Positions 1-12,088 of a stretch of DNA of 64,000 bases are shown piece after piece. The number at the start of each line of letters is the position of its first letter. Within the stretch, counting starts at the first letter, position 1. A program made the translations under genes and the position numbers. The notes under the pieces were generated by a model. That model had not been told where the DNA came from, did no database searches, and saw nothing but the letters and a program-made list of their open reading frames with translations. Origin of the DNA: Mangifera indica (taxonomy: Eukaryota; Streptophyta; Magnoliopsida; Sapindales; Anacardiaceae); contig NC_058150.1 in assembly GCF_011075055.1 (NCBI RefSeq), positions 12,739,408-12,803,407 of the forward strand. Direction: 5' to 3'.

Positions 1-207
1 CATATAATGAAGGCCTGTAACAAGATTTGTACTATAACGAGTCATGTTATGTTGGGTTAAGTCCTTAATGGGCCACTCGTTAATTTAATAATAAAATATT
101 TTTAATTAAATAATTAAATATTGTTAACTTATATTCATTTTCAAATTAATTGAACCAAGAACATCTCATAAATTTTATTGATTATCTTTCATTTATGATG
201 AAGAAAT

Positions 208-391
208 ATTGTGGTTATATGATGGAAAAAAATCAAACATGACATAAATTAATTCATTTATATAATATACATGTTCTAATTCTTATCTATATAATTTGTA
301 TTGTGGTTATATGATAGAAAGAAATTAAACATAACATAAATTAATTCATTTATAGAATATACATGTTCTAATTCTTATCTATATAATTTGT
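208..391. repeat. 92-bp tandem duplication
   Basis: Two adjacent copies, 208-299 and 300-391, start with ATTGTGGTTATATGAT and end with ATAATTTGTAT. They differ at only a few positions, which suggests a fairly recent local duplication. No coding content. Confidence 0.85.
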
Positions 392-639
392 ATTTATCTT
401 CAATATCCAAATTCTTGAAATGTTCAAGTATATCCTCTACTACTTAGTTCTGCAAGTTGAATTCAACAATCACATATTCTTTCATATACATGATTGTCTC
501 AACCATATTAGAGTGTAAATTGGATCGTCTAACATCTAACATGCATCCACTTATACTAAAAGATTACTCCAATGCTAGAGTGAACATCAAAGATGTTATT
601 AGATCATGTGTCATGGTAAAAAGGGCAAGATAAGCGGCA

Positions 640-1255
640 ACAACAAATAGTAAAGGCATTTCTTTTAATATTTTAAAAAATTTTCCTCTAATGGTCTTGC
701 ATTATCTTGAAATTTTCCTCTAATAGTCTTTCAATATCTTGAAAAACATTATGATATACATATATATATTCTTTGAAATTAATATCACTAATTTCTATCA
801 TAAAATATAAAATTTTCCTCTAGTAGTCTTTCACTAATTTCACACTTTTCAGATGCTTTTAATATGAGATATGTTGAATTCTACCTAATTCTAACATTAG
901 TTTTCAATTTTTTTTTCATCTTAACCCAATTTGTTTACACATTTCACGACATGTTTGCATGCTTGTTGAGATACGGTATATTTGTACCAACCCACTAGCA
1001 CACTCCGATGTGATAAGCATGTTTGTCTATTTGCAATTACAATTTTGTTTTTTCGCTTGTGTTGAGATATAAATATAGAATGATTCCTTATATTAGGTTA
1101 AGCAAATTGTGCCCCAAAAGGTTGTACAAACAAGTTTATTGGCATAGTCCTTGCTTCATAAGTAATGTTATTCATAGCATTGGCGCTTGTATTGTATGTT
1201 AAATGTAGGGAAATTGGTAAGCATGTTTGTGTCTTTGCAATAGCAATTTTGTTCT
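640..1255 (+). repeat. direct duplication, left copy
   Basis: This block recurs at about 2393-2995 in the same orientation. Shared landmarks include CACACTCCGATGTGATAAGC, the run CTTGTGTTGAG, and a segment on GCTTCATAAGTA. The copies differ by many substitutions and small indels, so the duplication is old. No reading frame is supported. It could be the remains of one dispersed element or of a segmental duplication. Confidence 0.75.
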
Positions 1256-1304
1256 ATATGGAGTGGTTCGTTATTATATACTCTATATATGCTTTTTATG
1301 TTTA

Positions 1305-2066
1305 GGCCCAAGGACTATTTCTATTAGAGGTAGGATAAATTGTCATTTTACCATTAAATCCTAAAAATTTATATCATTTTCTTTCTTAGTTTAGAAAACT
1401 AACAATTTATCCTATGATTAAACTTTGAAATCTACCCCCCCCCCCTCGGGATTTCAACTTTTCGAGCTAACCTCTCCCTCTTCAACAACTAACACCCTCT
1501 AGCCACCTATCTCTTCTTCTAAGCTCATCCTTGTCAAAGAAGAGAAATTGTGTTCATCGAGAAATAGTGATGGTCTTCGTATCGAATAGACATCCAAGAT
1601 GACAGTGTTTGTCGAGGATGTGAAATAGTGATGGTTTCGATGGTCTTTGTTTGGAATCAACGATTTTCAGCGATCTTTATCTGGAATCGATGGTCTTCAT
1701 CAATTGATCTAGACGAGGACGATTCGTCTTCATCCAGACAAATACTCGTCTTCTCTGATAAGGACAAGACCAAAAGAGGGGAGAGAGACAGTTGTCGGAG
1801 AGGGAAAGGTTTGCCTAAAAAATTGAAACCTTAGGGGGAAAATACAACTTTTCATAGTTTAGTTATAGAGAAAAAATATTAGTTTTCTAAACTAAAGAGA
1901 AAAATAATATAATTTTTTAGAGTTTTAGGGATTAGTGGTAAAATAATAATTTTATTTTTACCTCTAACAAAAGTACACCTATGAGTAGATATTTGGGTTT
2001 TTGAAATATTGTAGGTGTATTTTTGAGAATTAGTTGAAACTTTGGTGGGAAATAGTCCTTTTGTCC
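1305..2066. mobile_element. Mutator-like MITE, family 'GGCC-AAGGACTATTT', copy 1
   Basis: The ends are imperfect inverted repeats: left GGCCCAAGGACTATTT, right AAATAGTCCTTTTGTCC. They are flanked by a perfect 9-bp direct repeat TTATGTTTA (1296-1304 and 2067-2075). A 9-bp TSD is characteristic of Mutator-type transposition. The 762-bp interior has inverted AT-rich arms around a more GC-rich core of CTTCGTC / GATGAAG-type motifs and has no supported gene; a 68-codon frame in the core looks accidental. Related copies lie at 14050-14908 and 36900-37954, with a truncated relative near 47000-47500. Confidence 0.85.
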
Positions 2067-2392
2067 TTATGTTTATATCACAAAGGTATTTATGATTTAT
2101 GTCTGTTAATATAATTATAAAACTCACTATGTTTTGAACTTTAACTTATATGTTGCTTACCTTTGCACAAGATAAACTATAAAGGTTATATTCATTTGGA
2201 TGAACCACCTAAACTTATCTTTGGTTTAGGAGTTTGTGATATCCTTTCATATTAATTTTCATAAATACTATACCTTTTAAGTAAACAATTTTTGAATATC
2301 TTCTATTCAATATGATAAATGTTTTAACAAATTTTCATAGTTTCTAACAAAATTTGTACTTATGATAGTTTTTTCTAGGCTCTAGAACAGTG

Positions 2393-2995
2393 GCAATAGT
2401 AAATAGTAAAGGCGTTTCTTCTCAATGTTTAAAAAAAAAATTCTTCTAATATTCTTGTAATATCTTGAAAAACATTATGATACCTATACCATAAAATATA
2501 AAATTAAACAGGTGGTGGGCTAATACACAATTGAGCATTAATCAATGGTCATTTTTTCATTCAAGCATTGACCAAGTCCTAGTCAAACTCACTTAAAAAA
2601 TTGGGTTCTCATAATCTTTTGATCGTGAATTGAAAAATTATGCTATAATTATTTTATACTTTTCACATACTTTTAATAGAAGATATATTGAATTCTACCT
2701 AAGTTAACTAGCACACTCCGATGTGATAAGCATGTTTGTATATTTTCAATTACAATGTTGTCTTTTTACTTGTGTTGAGCTATAAAAATAGAATGAATAC
2801 TTATATTAAGTAAAACAAATTGTGCTCCCAAAGCCGTACCAACAATTTTACTAGCACAGTAGTTCCTTCATAAGTAGTGTTTTTTACAGCATTTGCGCTT
2901 GCATTGTGTATAAAATGTTGGGAAATTGTTAAGCATGTTTGTGTCTTCGTTCAATTTTGTTCAATGTTTGTGTTGAGGTACATTTATGGAGCGGT
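2393..2995 (+). repeat. direct duplication, right copy
   Basis: Diverged direct copy of about 640-1255, lying just after the MITE at 1305-2066. It lacks some internal segments of the left copy, for example the doubled TTTTCCTCTAATAGTCTT region. No coding content is seen. Confidence 0.75.
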
Positions 2996-4299
2996 ACGCT
3001 TTGAATAGTATTATATGCATAAATAATATACATAATTTTATATATAAATAATAATATATCATTATATAATTAAATAATTTTAAATTAAAGATAAAATATT
3101 ATCTAATTATATAAGGATATATTATTATTTGTATATAAAATTTTATATATTATTTATATATATAGTTTGATTCATATAGTTTTTATGTTTATAATTTGTC
3201 AATTTATTTCGGAGAGCCATGGAGACTAAAAGAAAGATTCCATGTGTCCCAAAGACTAAAAGCGGACGTATGAGCATGAACTGATTATTTATTTATTTTA
3301 TTTAATTTTTGCATCATATTTTTTAATTGAATAAAAAATTAAAATTTTATTGTAAATGAAAAGCGTTATGATTTTTAAACTATTTTTTATTTGCAATCAT
3401 TTTAAAAGTAAAATTTATTAGTAATTTGATTGATAACTTAATTTTGGAATTTAACTTCAGCATAAAAAATTGTATGAAATCAATTCCAACTTCACCAACG
3501 AACTATCTTTTTTGTTTATAAACTGTTTTACATTAAAATTTATTTTGAATATAAAGATTTGATATTAATAAATATTATTCAAATTTTAATAATTTATTTT
3601 GTTTGGTTTTAAATTTTAACTATAAATATAACTTGAGTTTAGAGTTTTATTTTATTTACTGTTTTTTAATTACTAGTATTAAAATTCTATTTATAAAATT
3701 AACATAATCTTAAATTTAGTAAATTATTTACTTGTTAAAAAATTACTACAGTAGTTTTTTTTTTGCAAAATAATAAAATGATTTCCTAACTCATATTTTG
3801 AATAATCTTTTTTCAAATTTTCATCTTCTTCATACTTTTCCACTCTCCATTGACCTAGTGACAAAGAGATTTAAAACTCCAAACAAATAAATGTCTTTTT
3901 AATTTCTCTTCTCTTTCCTATAAAAAGGATTTTTATTTCATTTATGGTATTTAACAATGTCTCAATAAAATTTTTATTTATTTTTATTTTTTCCTTTTTT
4001 TATATTTCAGTTTGCAGTCTTTCATTTTTTGCCTCAAATTTTCTATGGTAAGAAATTTTTATTTCATTTTAGTTGTTTAATAATGACAAGATAATAGTTT
4101 ATTTTCTTCTAATTTTTATATATTTTTTCTCTTCTTGACTAGTTTTCCTTTCTTTTGACAGCTCTATGAATTTTATTATTCACTTGGATTTGGGAAGACA
4201 GTCACACAATATTGTAGTGTTTTTGCTATAGTTATTATTATTCAGTTTTTACTATACCAGTATTTAGAGAGTTTTAATAACTAGGTTTAAATGGAGTTT
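2996..4299. other. AT-rich noncoding DNA
   Basis: Low-complexity AT-rich sequence with poly-T runs. No ORF, RNA gene or repeat with recognisable boundaries was seen here. Confidence 0.6.
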
Positions 4300-4762
4300 T
4301 TTTTAGAATGCAATTTTTTTTAGATTTTTAGATTTATTTAATTCAGTCTATTTATTCTAATTATCACCTGAATATGTTACAAAAAAAATTTCTTTAAACC
4401 CCTTGACATAAAATTCTTACATCTATCCCCTAGATACACTATGGGACTTTGGGAGTGGATCCTCTATCAACGAGCACCTTTTATTAGAACTCATATTAGC
4501 TTGTCCCAGAGGCCCAATCCAGACCTAACTGCATAAGACAATATGAACCTAAGCAAGCAGGTTCATAGGCTAATCGACCTGTTTTTAAAGCTTTATAAAG
4601 CTTACAATATGAAGTTAAGACTGCTTGGAAACTAGTGAAATGAAATATTTAAATACAGTGAATCACCGTTTCCTACACAAGTTTTGGTCGAAAGACATTT
4701 TTCCACCTTGATGTCATAAAATCGTACTTTTCATCCAAATTATAATGCCATTAATACAGCAA
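4300..4762 (+). repeat. direct repeat flanking the Pack-MULE, left copy
   Basis: About 450 bp that reappears in the same orientation at 11050-11452. Shared landmarks are CTATTTATTCTAATTATCACCT, ATGGGACTTTGGGAGTGGA, ATGAACCTAAGCAAGCAGG and the run GCTTGGAAACTAGTGAAATG (each allowing mismatches). The pair brackets the MULE at 4765-10143. It may be an old segmental duplication, or paired terminal repeats of a lost element into which the MULE inserted; the sequence does not decide. Confidence 0.75.
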
Positions 4763-4764
4763 AA

Positions 4765-4844
4765 ATGCTATGCGTACCCAGACTGGTACCCACTAATGTA
4801 GCATCTGATGTGGTAGATGTCACCTCTGCCACATCAGACATGCA

Positions 4845-4878
<34 letters not shown>

Positions 4879-5642
4879 TTTACATTTTACACCCAAATGA
4901 ATATTCACTCAAAAGCTAATTACAAAATGTAAAACTTGTGCTATAATTAATACTAAGCCCTCTTTCTAATTCACAAATAGCAAAATTTCTGTGACTATAT
5001 GTACCCAGATGGATTAGTCTTTTGTTGATTATTTTTTATCTTCAATGATTCTTTTGTGAGTTAATTTTTTTGAGCACTAAAACAAATATGTTTTATCGAA
5101 GGACTTGTGAGTTTGATTTCACCTAAGTCAATTATTCTGAATTTGATTGCTTTGTCATTTGATCCTGTCCAAAAATAATTGAAATTTTGAATAATCCTAT
5201 TTGTTAACTGGAATTTTGAGTTTGATGTTTACCTTGCGGGAACATCTTTTCTGCAAGTGTGCTGGGTGGCTTTTTGTTGGCTACTGCTGCCCTGCCTTGG
5301 GCGTTATTTTTTCTACAGATGTGCTATGATGGTTTTTGGTTGGCTACTATTGTTGAGTCTGGGTGTTGTGTCCTCCTTTGTTTTTTATTTTTTTCAACTC
5401 AGTAACTTGCTGTTTACCGGGTAGGAATTAGTGGGCTTTGTGTTCTACTGTATGCATCTCCTTGGGCCTCAGTAATTTTGGCTATCCTCTAAGGGAAATA
5501 ATTGAAATTTTGAGTAATCCTGTTTGTTAGGTTGAATTTTATTTGTTGATAAATCAGTAATTTTTGAGTTAATGTCATAATTTATTGTACTTTGACATCT
5601 TATTGACATATTATGATAATTTAGGTATTTTAGTATAGAATT
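4765..5642 (+). repeat. left long terminal inverted repeat
   Basis: About 880 bp, inverted relative to 9165-10143. It contains an (ATT)n microsatellite at about 4850-4877 that is a plain A/T run in the other arm, so the microsatellite grew after the arms separated. The pairing fades after GATAATTTAGGTATTTT near 5630. Confidence 0.85.
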
Positions 5643-6796
5643 TATTGCTAATAAAGAGAGAATAACTAGTTAAGATATGAGAGTTTTATAAATGGTTAAG
5701 TAGACCCTTATCAATTAGTTTCAAAACCAATTATAATACAGACACAATAAGACATTGTCTTCAATGTCATTGTGTCTTCAATATGTCTAATTATATAAAA
5801 ACTTTATGCAGAAAATTATAATTTCAGTATGTAATTGTGTACGTATAAATTAACTCACATGATCTATAATTGGTTTGATGTGCCAAAACTTGAATGTAAT
5901 TGTGTCTTCAATGTGTTCTCTTATAATTGGTTCAATGTGCTCAATCATCAATTGGTTTTTCAGCATTTTGAAATTATAATTAGATTACACTTTTCAATTG
6001 ATTTGTTTGAACAATATCTATCATTACTTTAAGACTTGTTATTAGTATTTTGTTTGGTTAAAATATTTTAATGACATATATGATTGTTTATGTTTCAATT
6101 TTGATGTAAAATAACATTTATGTGTGGTTCAAGATTGGTGAGTATTTAATAATGTGATTTTTTTTAAGCACTCTGTAGATCTTGCAAAATTGTAATCATT
6201 TTAATAAAAAAACCAAGTCCGAGTCTAGTTTAGAATTCAAGCGTGTTATTCGAGTGTGTTATGGTATGTTATTCGAGTTGAGATTAATAACAGGATGTCG
6301 TTAAATTGATGTCAAAATCGTATGTTAATCTTTTAAATCTAGATTCTTGTACATAATGCAAGTGGACATTTTGTCTTTAATAAAAAAATTAGTTTTCAAC
6401 ATTTGTACAAGTTTGTATATTCGTTTGCACTTGTATTTAAATAATAAAAGTTTAGATTTATTTATCATCAATATATAAATTTTGCATTGATTGAATGATT
6501 ATGCAATATGTTATGTTATGAGAAGAAAATCAAACAATTGTTAGATTTAGTTACTCTTCATTAACTAACTTTAAACTTGGTGTTGGTGTTGCATTAGAGT
6601 TTTAAAGATGGAAAAGTACATTCAATCACAATCTGAGAATGTTTGTTCTCATTTAAATGTTGTAGAGGTATTTTTATTTTTTTATAATTATATTTTTATT
6701 TATCAATATGAACATAATTTTTTTCAAATATTGTTTCAATATTTTTCATAGTATTATTTTATTCTAATTTTAACTAGTTTAATATCAATGAACTAG

Positions 6797-7398
6797 GTTA
6801 ATCATTTTGAAACAATAGACAATACAAAAAGTTTAGAAGAGGAATTGGAGCCTAAGCCAGGAATGGTTTTTGATACATTAGATAATCTTGTCTAAGACTA
6901 TAAAAAGTATGGGAATAAGAAGGATTTTAAAGCTATTATACCATCTACAACAAAAAGAGATGATGGAGATATGAAATAGTGGCGTTGGCTTGTTCTTGTC
7001 ATGAAAAGTTTAGAAGTAACTACAAGAATGCTTTTAAAATGCATCCAGTGACAAAAACTGGTTGTAAAGCTTGAATTCGTGCAAGTATACATTTCAATAG
7101 TAAAGGGACAAGATGTTCAGTTGTATTGGATCATAACCATGAACTTAATACTCCTACCAAGAGTAGATACTTTAAGAGCCATTGAATAATACATTCGTTT
7201 GTAAAAAGGAAGTTTGAAGTGAATGACAAGGCTGAGATTAGACCGAATAAAAATTTCGATGCCTTATTAGTTGAAATAGGTGGTGCTGAGAATTTCTTGT
7301 TCCTACAAAAAGATTGTAGGAACTACATTGAAAAAGTGAAGATACCACAACTTGGTATTGGAGATGTTTCAGCAATTCAAAAATATTTAAAGGCTTGA
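6797..7398 (+). pseudogene. FAR1/FRS-type DNA-binding domain protein, N-terminal remnant
   Basis: Reading + strand frames gives an acidic lead-in (EEELEPKPGMVFDTLDNLV), a Lys-rich stretch, then VALACSCHEKFRSNYKNAF, TKTGCKA, and SVVLDHNHELNTP. The spaced Cys and His residues and the DHNHEL motif are typical of the FAR1 DNA-binding (WRKY-GCM1-like) fold of FAR1/FHY3 proteins and the related Jittery-type MULE transposases. A following helical segment (PNKNFDALLVEIGGAENFLF ... DCRNYIEKV) also fits that family. Several in-frame stops (after LDNLV, after GCKA, after YFKSH) and a frame change near 6975 make it a pseudogene. No MULE catalytic domain follows, so only the N-terminal third is present. 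It is probably the remnant of the element's own transposase, or else a captured host FRS gene. Confidence 0.75.
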
Positions 7399-8636
7399 TA
7401 TATAGAATTTAAAGGCTTTCTTTTATGGATTATGTTGCAAAAATATATACATATATAGAATTTAAAAGCTTTTTTGTATATTTTGATTCATTTAACATTA
7501 TCAGTGGAAGCATGTTAATTTTCAAGGTGATGATGTGATGAATTTAACATATGATAAAATATTTGGAGTCATATTGTATGCTTTGATTTGTAAATTTATT
7601 AGCAGTTTTTGTGAGTTTTTAGCTTAGTTTCGTTAATCTTACAGCCAATTCTTCTACGCTGCCAACTATGTAAAACATATGAAAATACTCTCCATGGTTG
7701 TCACATAAAAGAAGATTTAAATTCAATTGCATAAGTTATTATACAAGATATAACAATAATTTCAACATTTGAAGTTCAAAGATTTGTATTTAAGTATATC
7801 AGGTTTGCATAATCAAACCCATTTATTATTCTCTATGTAGGCATTGTTGTTGAAACTCTTACAGAAGACACGAAATTGACATAACAAATTCGGTTGCATA
7901 TGCAGCCATTTAAAATAACAATGTCAAAAGCAACAAAGTAGCTCCATCAAAACTGATTCCCTAAATACTATTGCATTTCACATTACAAATATAAATAAAC
8001 ATCATTCTACATTTTGTGATAAACAAAAGCATTCCACTTTGCAGATTTATAACATTTTCATCTACTCCCAATTTGATGGTCTCCTTGCTTGTTCTTATAA
8101 GTCACAAAATAACTTCTTTAACATATTCATGAGCTTTATTTATTGTCTCTTTTTACCCATCTCATTCAAGAATCTGTTTAAAGAGTGATCCCCATTGAAA
8201 ACAACTACTAATTAAATTGTTTCACCCTTAAAATCGGATAGCCCTCCATTTTTCCTTTGCTTCATTAACCCTAATGGCGTAACATTAGACAAATTCTCTA
8301 CAATGATATCCTACGGAAAAACATTGAATTTTCTGCATAAAGTTTTTATCAAGTTAAAAAACTTGAAAAACAAATTATGAATAAGAGCCCTAAACTGAAT
8401 ATTTCTATAAATTCTTGTGTGCCCAACTAATAATTAAATTCTTTTTCCCCATTCTAAGTTTGCTAGATCATGGGGTATAATTTTTGTTAAAGAATTTGGT
8501 GACACAGCGTTTAAGAAATTTAGCAAGGAATTGCTGTCACTAGCCTCACACTGAAGGACACATATAACAAGTCAAGATTTCCACAAGAGACGAAAGAACA
8601 CCATAAAATATAGAAAGAAAAATTAACATATGTTAC

Positions 8637-8725
8637 CTCCACCTCTTGTTTACACGCATTTCTTCCTTTCTTGCCTCTGATCTAGAATTTCTTTGCACCT
8701 CAAAGATCACAACAGCGCCTGCAAC
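8637..8725 (-). pseudogene. OPA3-like protein, single captured exon
   Basis: On the minus strand an AG acceptor (CGTAG just before 8725) opens an 89-nt exon translating to VAGAVVIFEVQRNSRSEARK, then EEMRVNKRWR, followed by a GTAAC donor at 8636. This matches the conserved core of OPA3-like (optic atrophy 3) proteins of plants, where a glycine/alanine-rich hydrophobic end of the core runs into an E-V-Q-R-x-S-R-S-E-A-R-K-E-E helix. The adjacent OPA3 exons were not recognised. A second open exon-like segment on the same strand (8550 down to about 8437, after a TTCAG acceptor, reading CEASDSNSLLNFLNAVSPNS) could belong to another captured gene, which I do not recognise. The position inside long TIRs points to gene capture by a MULE. 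Function as a protein is unlikely. Confidence 0.7.
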
Positions 8726-9164
8726 CTACGTTCACAAAAAAGGGGTGTCTCATGATTCACATACACACAACTCAAGTCCACAAACAATCACAAAAAAATA
8801 ACATATATAGACATCAAGCAAGTGGTGTACACGCCTTCTAGCCATGAACTAAATACTAAATACAAAAAATGAACACCAAGCGGTAATAATTTATGCAGTT
8901 TCCTATATGTTTGACTTGGATAAATACACATTATTTTTGACAAGCAGTAAGCGAGCTATAAATTTGAAATATATATATATTTTGTACACAGAAATGAAAC
9001 ATCCTAAACTCATCTTGTTAACTATCTACACAAAGCAAGAAAGGGAACAAGATAACAAACTGTATCAAAGAAATACACATCATTTTACCAGAACCCAAAA
9101 GTACTCCATACAACAAGACTCTTGAAACCAACTCAAACAAACCCCTCAGAGGCAACCAATTATG

Positions 9165-10143
9165 TACCAAAATACCTAAATTATCAGAATATATCAATAT
9201 GATATCAAAGTGCAATAAATTATGACATTAACTCAAGAAATAATGAAATGTCAGCAAACAAATTACTCAAAATTTCAATTATTCCCCCCAGAAGGCAGCC
9301 AAAACTGCCAAGACCCAAGGAGATGCATACAATAGAACACAAAGCCCACCATTTCCGACCTAGTAAGCAACAAGTTACTGAGTTGAAACAAAAATAAAAA
9401 ACAGAGAAGGACACAACACCAAGACTCAACAACAGTAGCAAAAAAAGACCATCACAGCAGCCAACCAAAAACGATACAACACATGTAGAAAAAATAATGC
9501 CCTAGGCAAGGCAACAGCAACCAACAAAACCACTAAGTGCACTTGTAGAAAAGACGTCACTGCAAGGCAAACAACTAACTCAAAATTGAAGTTAACAAAC
9601 AGGATTATTCAAAATTTCAATTATTTTTGGAAAGGATCAAATGACAATGCAATCAAACTCAGAATAGTTGACTTAGGTGAAATCAAACTCACAAGCCATT
9701 CAATAAAATATATTTGTTTTAGTGCGCAAAAAAATTATCTCACAAAAGAATCATTGAAGATTAAAAATAATCAACAAAAGACTAATCAGTTTGGGCATAT
9801 ATAATCACAGATTAATTGCTATTTGTGAATCAGAAAGAGGGTTTACTATTAATTACAACAAAAGTTTTCCCCTTTGAAACCATTGGAACTAGAGCGTTTG
9901 TGGTTTTAGAAAGCGACGACTGACAGTGGTTTCAGAAAGCGATGGTTGACGGTGGTGAAGGTAGCATGGGGATAGACGAAGGGGCGTGTTGATTTGTCTT
10001 ATTTGAATTTTAGATTTTGTAATTAGGTTTTGTGTGAATATTCATTTGGGTGTAAAATGTTAAAAAAAAAATTGTATGTCTAATGTGGCAATATGCTGAC
10101 ATGGTAGAGGATATTAGAGGTAAGCCAGACATCCGCAAACCTA
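9165..10143 (-). repeat. right long terminal inverted repeat
   Basis: Reverse complement of 4765-5642, with extra sequence near 9890-9960. Its 82-codon minus frame (9220-9468) is a by-product of the repeat: the left arm at 5220-5520 carries the matching sequence with stops. Confidence 0.85.
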
Positions 10144-10172
10144 AAACATCAAACTGAAGCTAGTATCCCTAC

Positions 10173-10792
10173 TAGGGATGGCAACAGGGAAGGGCAGGGA
10201 TGGGGATTAGGGGATCTCAATCCCCATCCCCGTCCCTGTAGGGGATTTCAATCTCCGTCCTCATTATGGAGATGAAAATGATTTCTCGTTCTCTCTCCGC
10301 TAAAAAAAATGTTCTCCTCATCCCCTTTTCATCCCTGCGAGAAAAAATCCCCTTCTACCTGTAAAAAAAATTTATTTTTTATCTTATAAATACAATATAA
10401 ATATATTAAATTAAATTAAAATTAACTCATTATTTTAAATATCACAAATATAATATATTAACTATTTTAATATATACAACAAAAATTTAAATAAATTTGA
10501 AAAACATAAATAATTTAAAACTATAAAAAATGTATTAGTATTTTAAATAAATATATTAATATAAAGGGATGGGGATGGGGATGGGGATGGGGATGGGGGT
10601 GGGGAGGGGAAGGGGAGGGGCAGGGCGGGGAGAGGAGGGGACACATGTATCCCCATCGTTGACCCATCCTCGATTGCGGAGATTTTTCATCCCCATCCCT
10701 GTCCCTTTCTCCATTTCTATCGAAAAATCTCCTCTTTGTTAGGGTTAGAGAGGGTCAAAATCTCTAAAATCGGACTCAAATTGTCATCCCTA
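10173..10792. mobile_element. hAT-type MITE with G-rich core
   Basis: A 620-bp element with short TIRs: left TAGGGATGGCAACAGGG; right end, read on the minus strand, TAGGGATGACAATTTGA. It is flanked by a perfect 8-bp direct repeat ATCCCTAC (10165-10172 and 10793-10800). An 8-bp TSD and TA(G)GG ends are typical of hAT MITEs. No coding capacity. The arms are C-rich and G-rich versions of the same GGGGATGGGGAT motif, so the element can fold back on itself. A truncated relative lies at about 54770-54945. Confidence 0.9.
10566..10640 (+). other. G-run array, potential G-quadruplex
   Basis: About 75 bases made almost only of GGGGAT, GGGGA and GGGGC units: more than ten runs of at least three G on the + strand. 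It can in principle form several G-quadruplexes and stands out sharply from its AT-rich surroundings. It lies inside the MITE at 10173-10792. Confidence 0.8.
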
Positions 10793-10800
10793 ATCCCTAC

Positions 10801-11049
10801 AACAACCACACCATCTTCAGTTCAAGTTGCCTTGACCATTCCATATCGGATAATGCATTGCTTGAAAAGTGTTTTGCACTACAAAGTATAATTATATTTT
10901 TTAAATGAGAGATAACCTTTTGTGTGTCTATATATATATATATACATATATATCTCAAAATGTTATTAGTTTTGCTATAATCCTACCATTTTCTATTAAA
11001 TAAATTTGTTTTATTTGTGATGTTTTTTCAAATTTACAAAATTATATAC
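10801..11049. other. noncoding, no feature seen
   Basis: Short AT-rich stretch with a TA microsatellite at about 10929-10950. Nothing else recognisable. Confidence 0.5.
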
Positions 11050-11452
11050 CATTTTTGAATATTTAGCATTTTTATATTTATTTAACCCAGTATATTTATT
11101 CTAACTATCACCTTAATATGTTACAAAAAAGCTTTCATTAAACCCCTAAACATAAAATATTACACCTATCCCCCAAATGCACTATGGGCCCTTGAAAGTG
11201 GACCCTCTATCTACGAGCACCTATTGTCAGAACTCATATCGGCTTGTCCCTAAGGCCTAATCCGAGCCAAACCGCCTAGGACAATACGAACCTAAGCTAG
11301 CAGGATCGTAGGCTAATGGATCTGTTTTGCAAGCTTTACGAAGCTTGTTATATGAAGTTAAGATTGCTTGGAAACTAGTGAAATGAAACAGTTAAATAGA
11401 GCGAATTACATGTTCTTATGCGAGCTTTGATTCAACAACATTTTCCTATGCA
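11050..11452 (+). repeat. direct repeat flanking the Pack-MULE, right copy
   Basis: Direct copy of 4300-4762, about 80 percent similar by eye. A further match to the left copy's tail (CACTTTTCAT..AAATTATAA) resumes near 11669, so about 210 bp of other AT-rich sequence (11453-11665) seems to have entered this copy. Confidence 0.7.
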
Positions 11453-12088
11453 TATTTTTTTTAAGACAAGGAATTTCATTTGAATGAATTACATTTCTAG
11501 ATTTAGTGGTGATTGATAGTATAATTATTAAATTAAATAAATTAAAAATATAATTTTAATATATTATTAAAAAAATTTAAACTCATATTTTTTTTTATGT
11601 ATTGAGTTTTTTCTTTTATTACTTAAATTACTTTTCAGAGGTGTTTTTATTTTTTCACTTTTGATACATAATATCACACTTTTCATTTAAATTATAACGT
11701 CGTTAATGAAAATTTATAGTAAAAGGTCAAAATAGTCATTTTCATATCCACCTAAGAAGTAAGATTTCACTACCATTACTACCATCATCACTAATTTATA
11801 TATAAATAAAACTATGAATACAAATAAATTATACAAATTTTTTTATAAAATGAGGTAACAATTTGTGATTAAGTGGTATAATTACTTATTTTTTCTTTTA
11901 CTTTAAAATTTTTCAACTAAATGCTACTACATCAGGTTATATGAATAATTTTTTATAGTTTATTTGTATGCATAGTATTACTCATTACAAATTCAATTGT
12001 AGTTAAAAGATGGGAGAAGATGGAAAAAATAAAAGAGGAAGAAAATAAGAAAGAACGTGGAACAAAAGAGAAGGAGCATTGTCACAGC

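Larger units (their letters stand above)
4765..10143. mobile_element. Mutator-like element with ~0.9-kb TIRs (Pack-MULE-like)
   Basis: Sequence at 4765-5642 is found as its reverse complement at about 9165-10143. Examples are TTACACCCAAATGAATATTC near the outer ends and TTGAAATTTTGA(A/G)TAAT further in. Very long TIRs around a few kb of sequence are typical of plant MULEs. The interior holds a broken FAR1-type frame (+, 6797-7398) and an OPA3-like exon with splice sites (-, 8637-8725), so the element seems to carry host gene sequence. A clean TSD could not be defined: the left end merges with the 4300-4762 repeat, and the right end is followed within 30 bp by a MITE. Boundaries are good to roughly 10-20 bp. 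Confidence 0.8.

Noticed and set aside
9220..9468. 82-codon minus ORF with many hydrophobic residues
   Set aside because: Part of the long TIR. The homologous left arm is interrupted, so the frame is not conserved.
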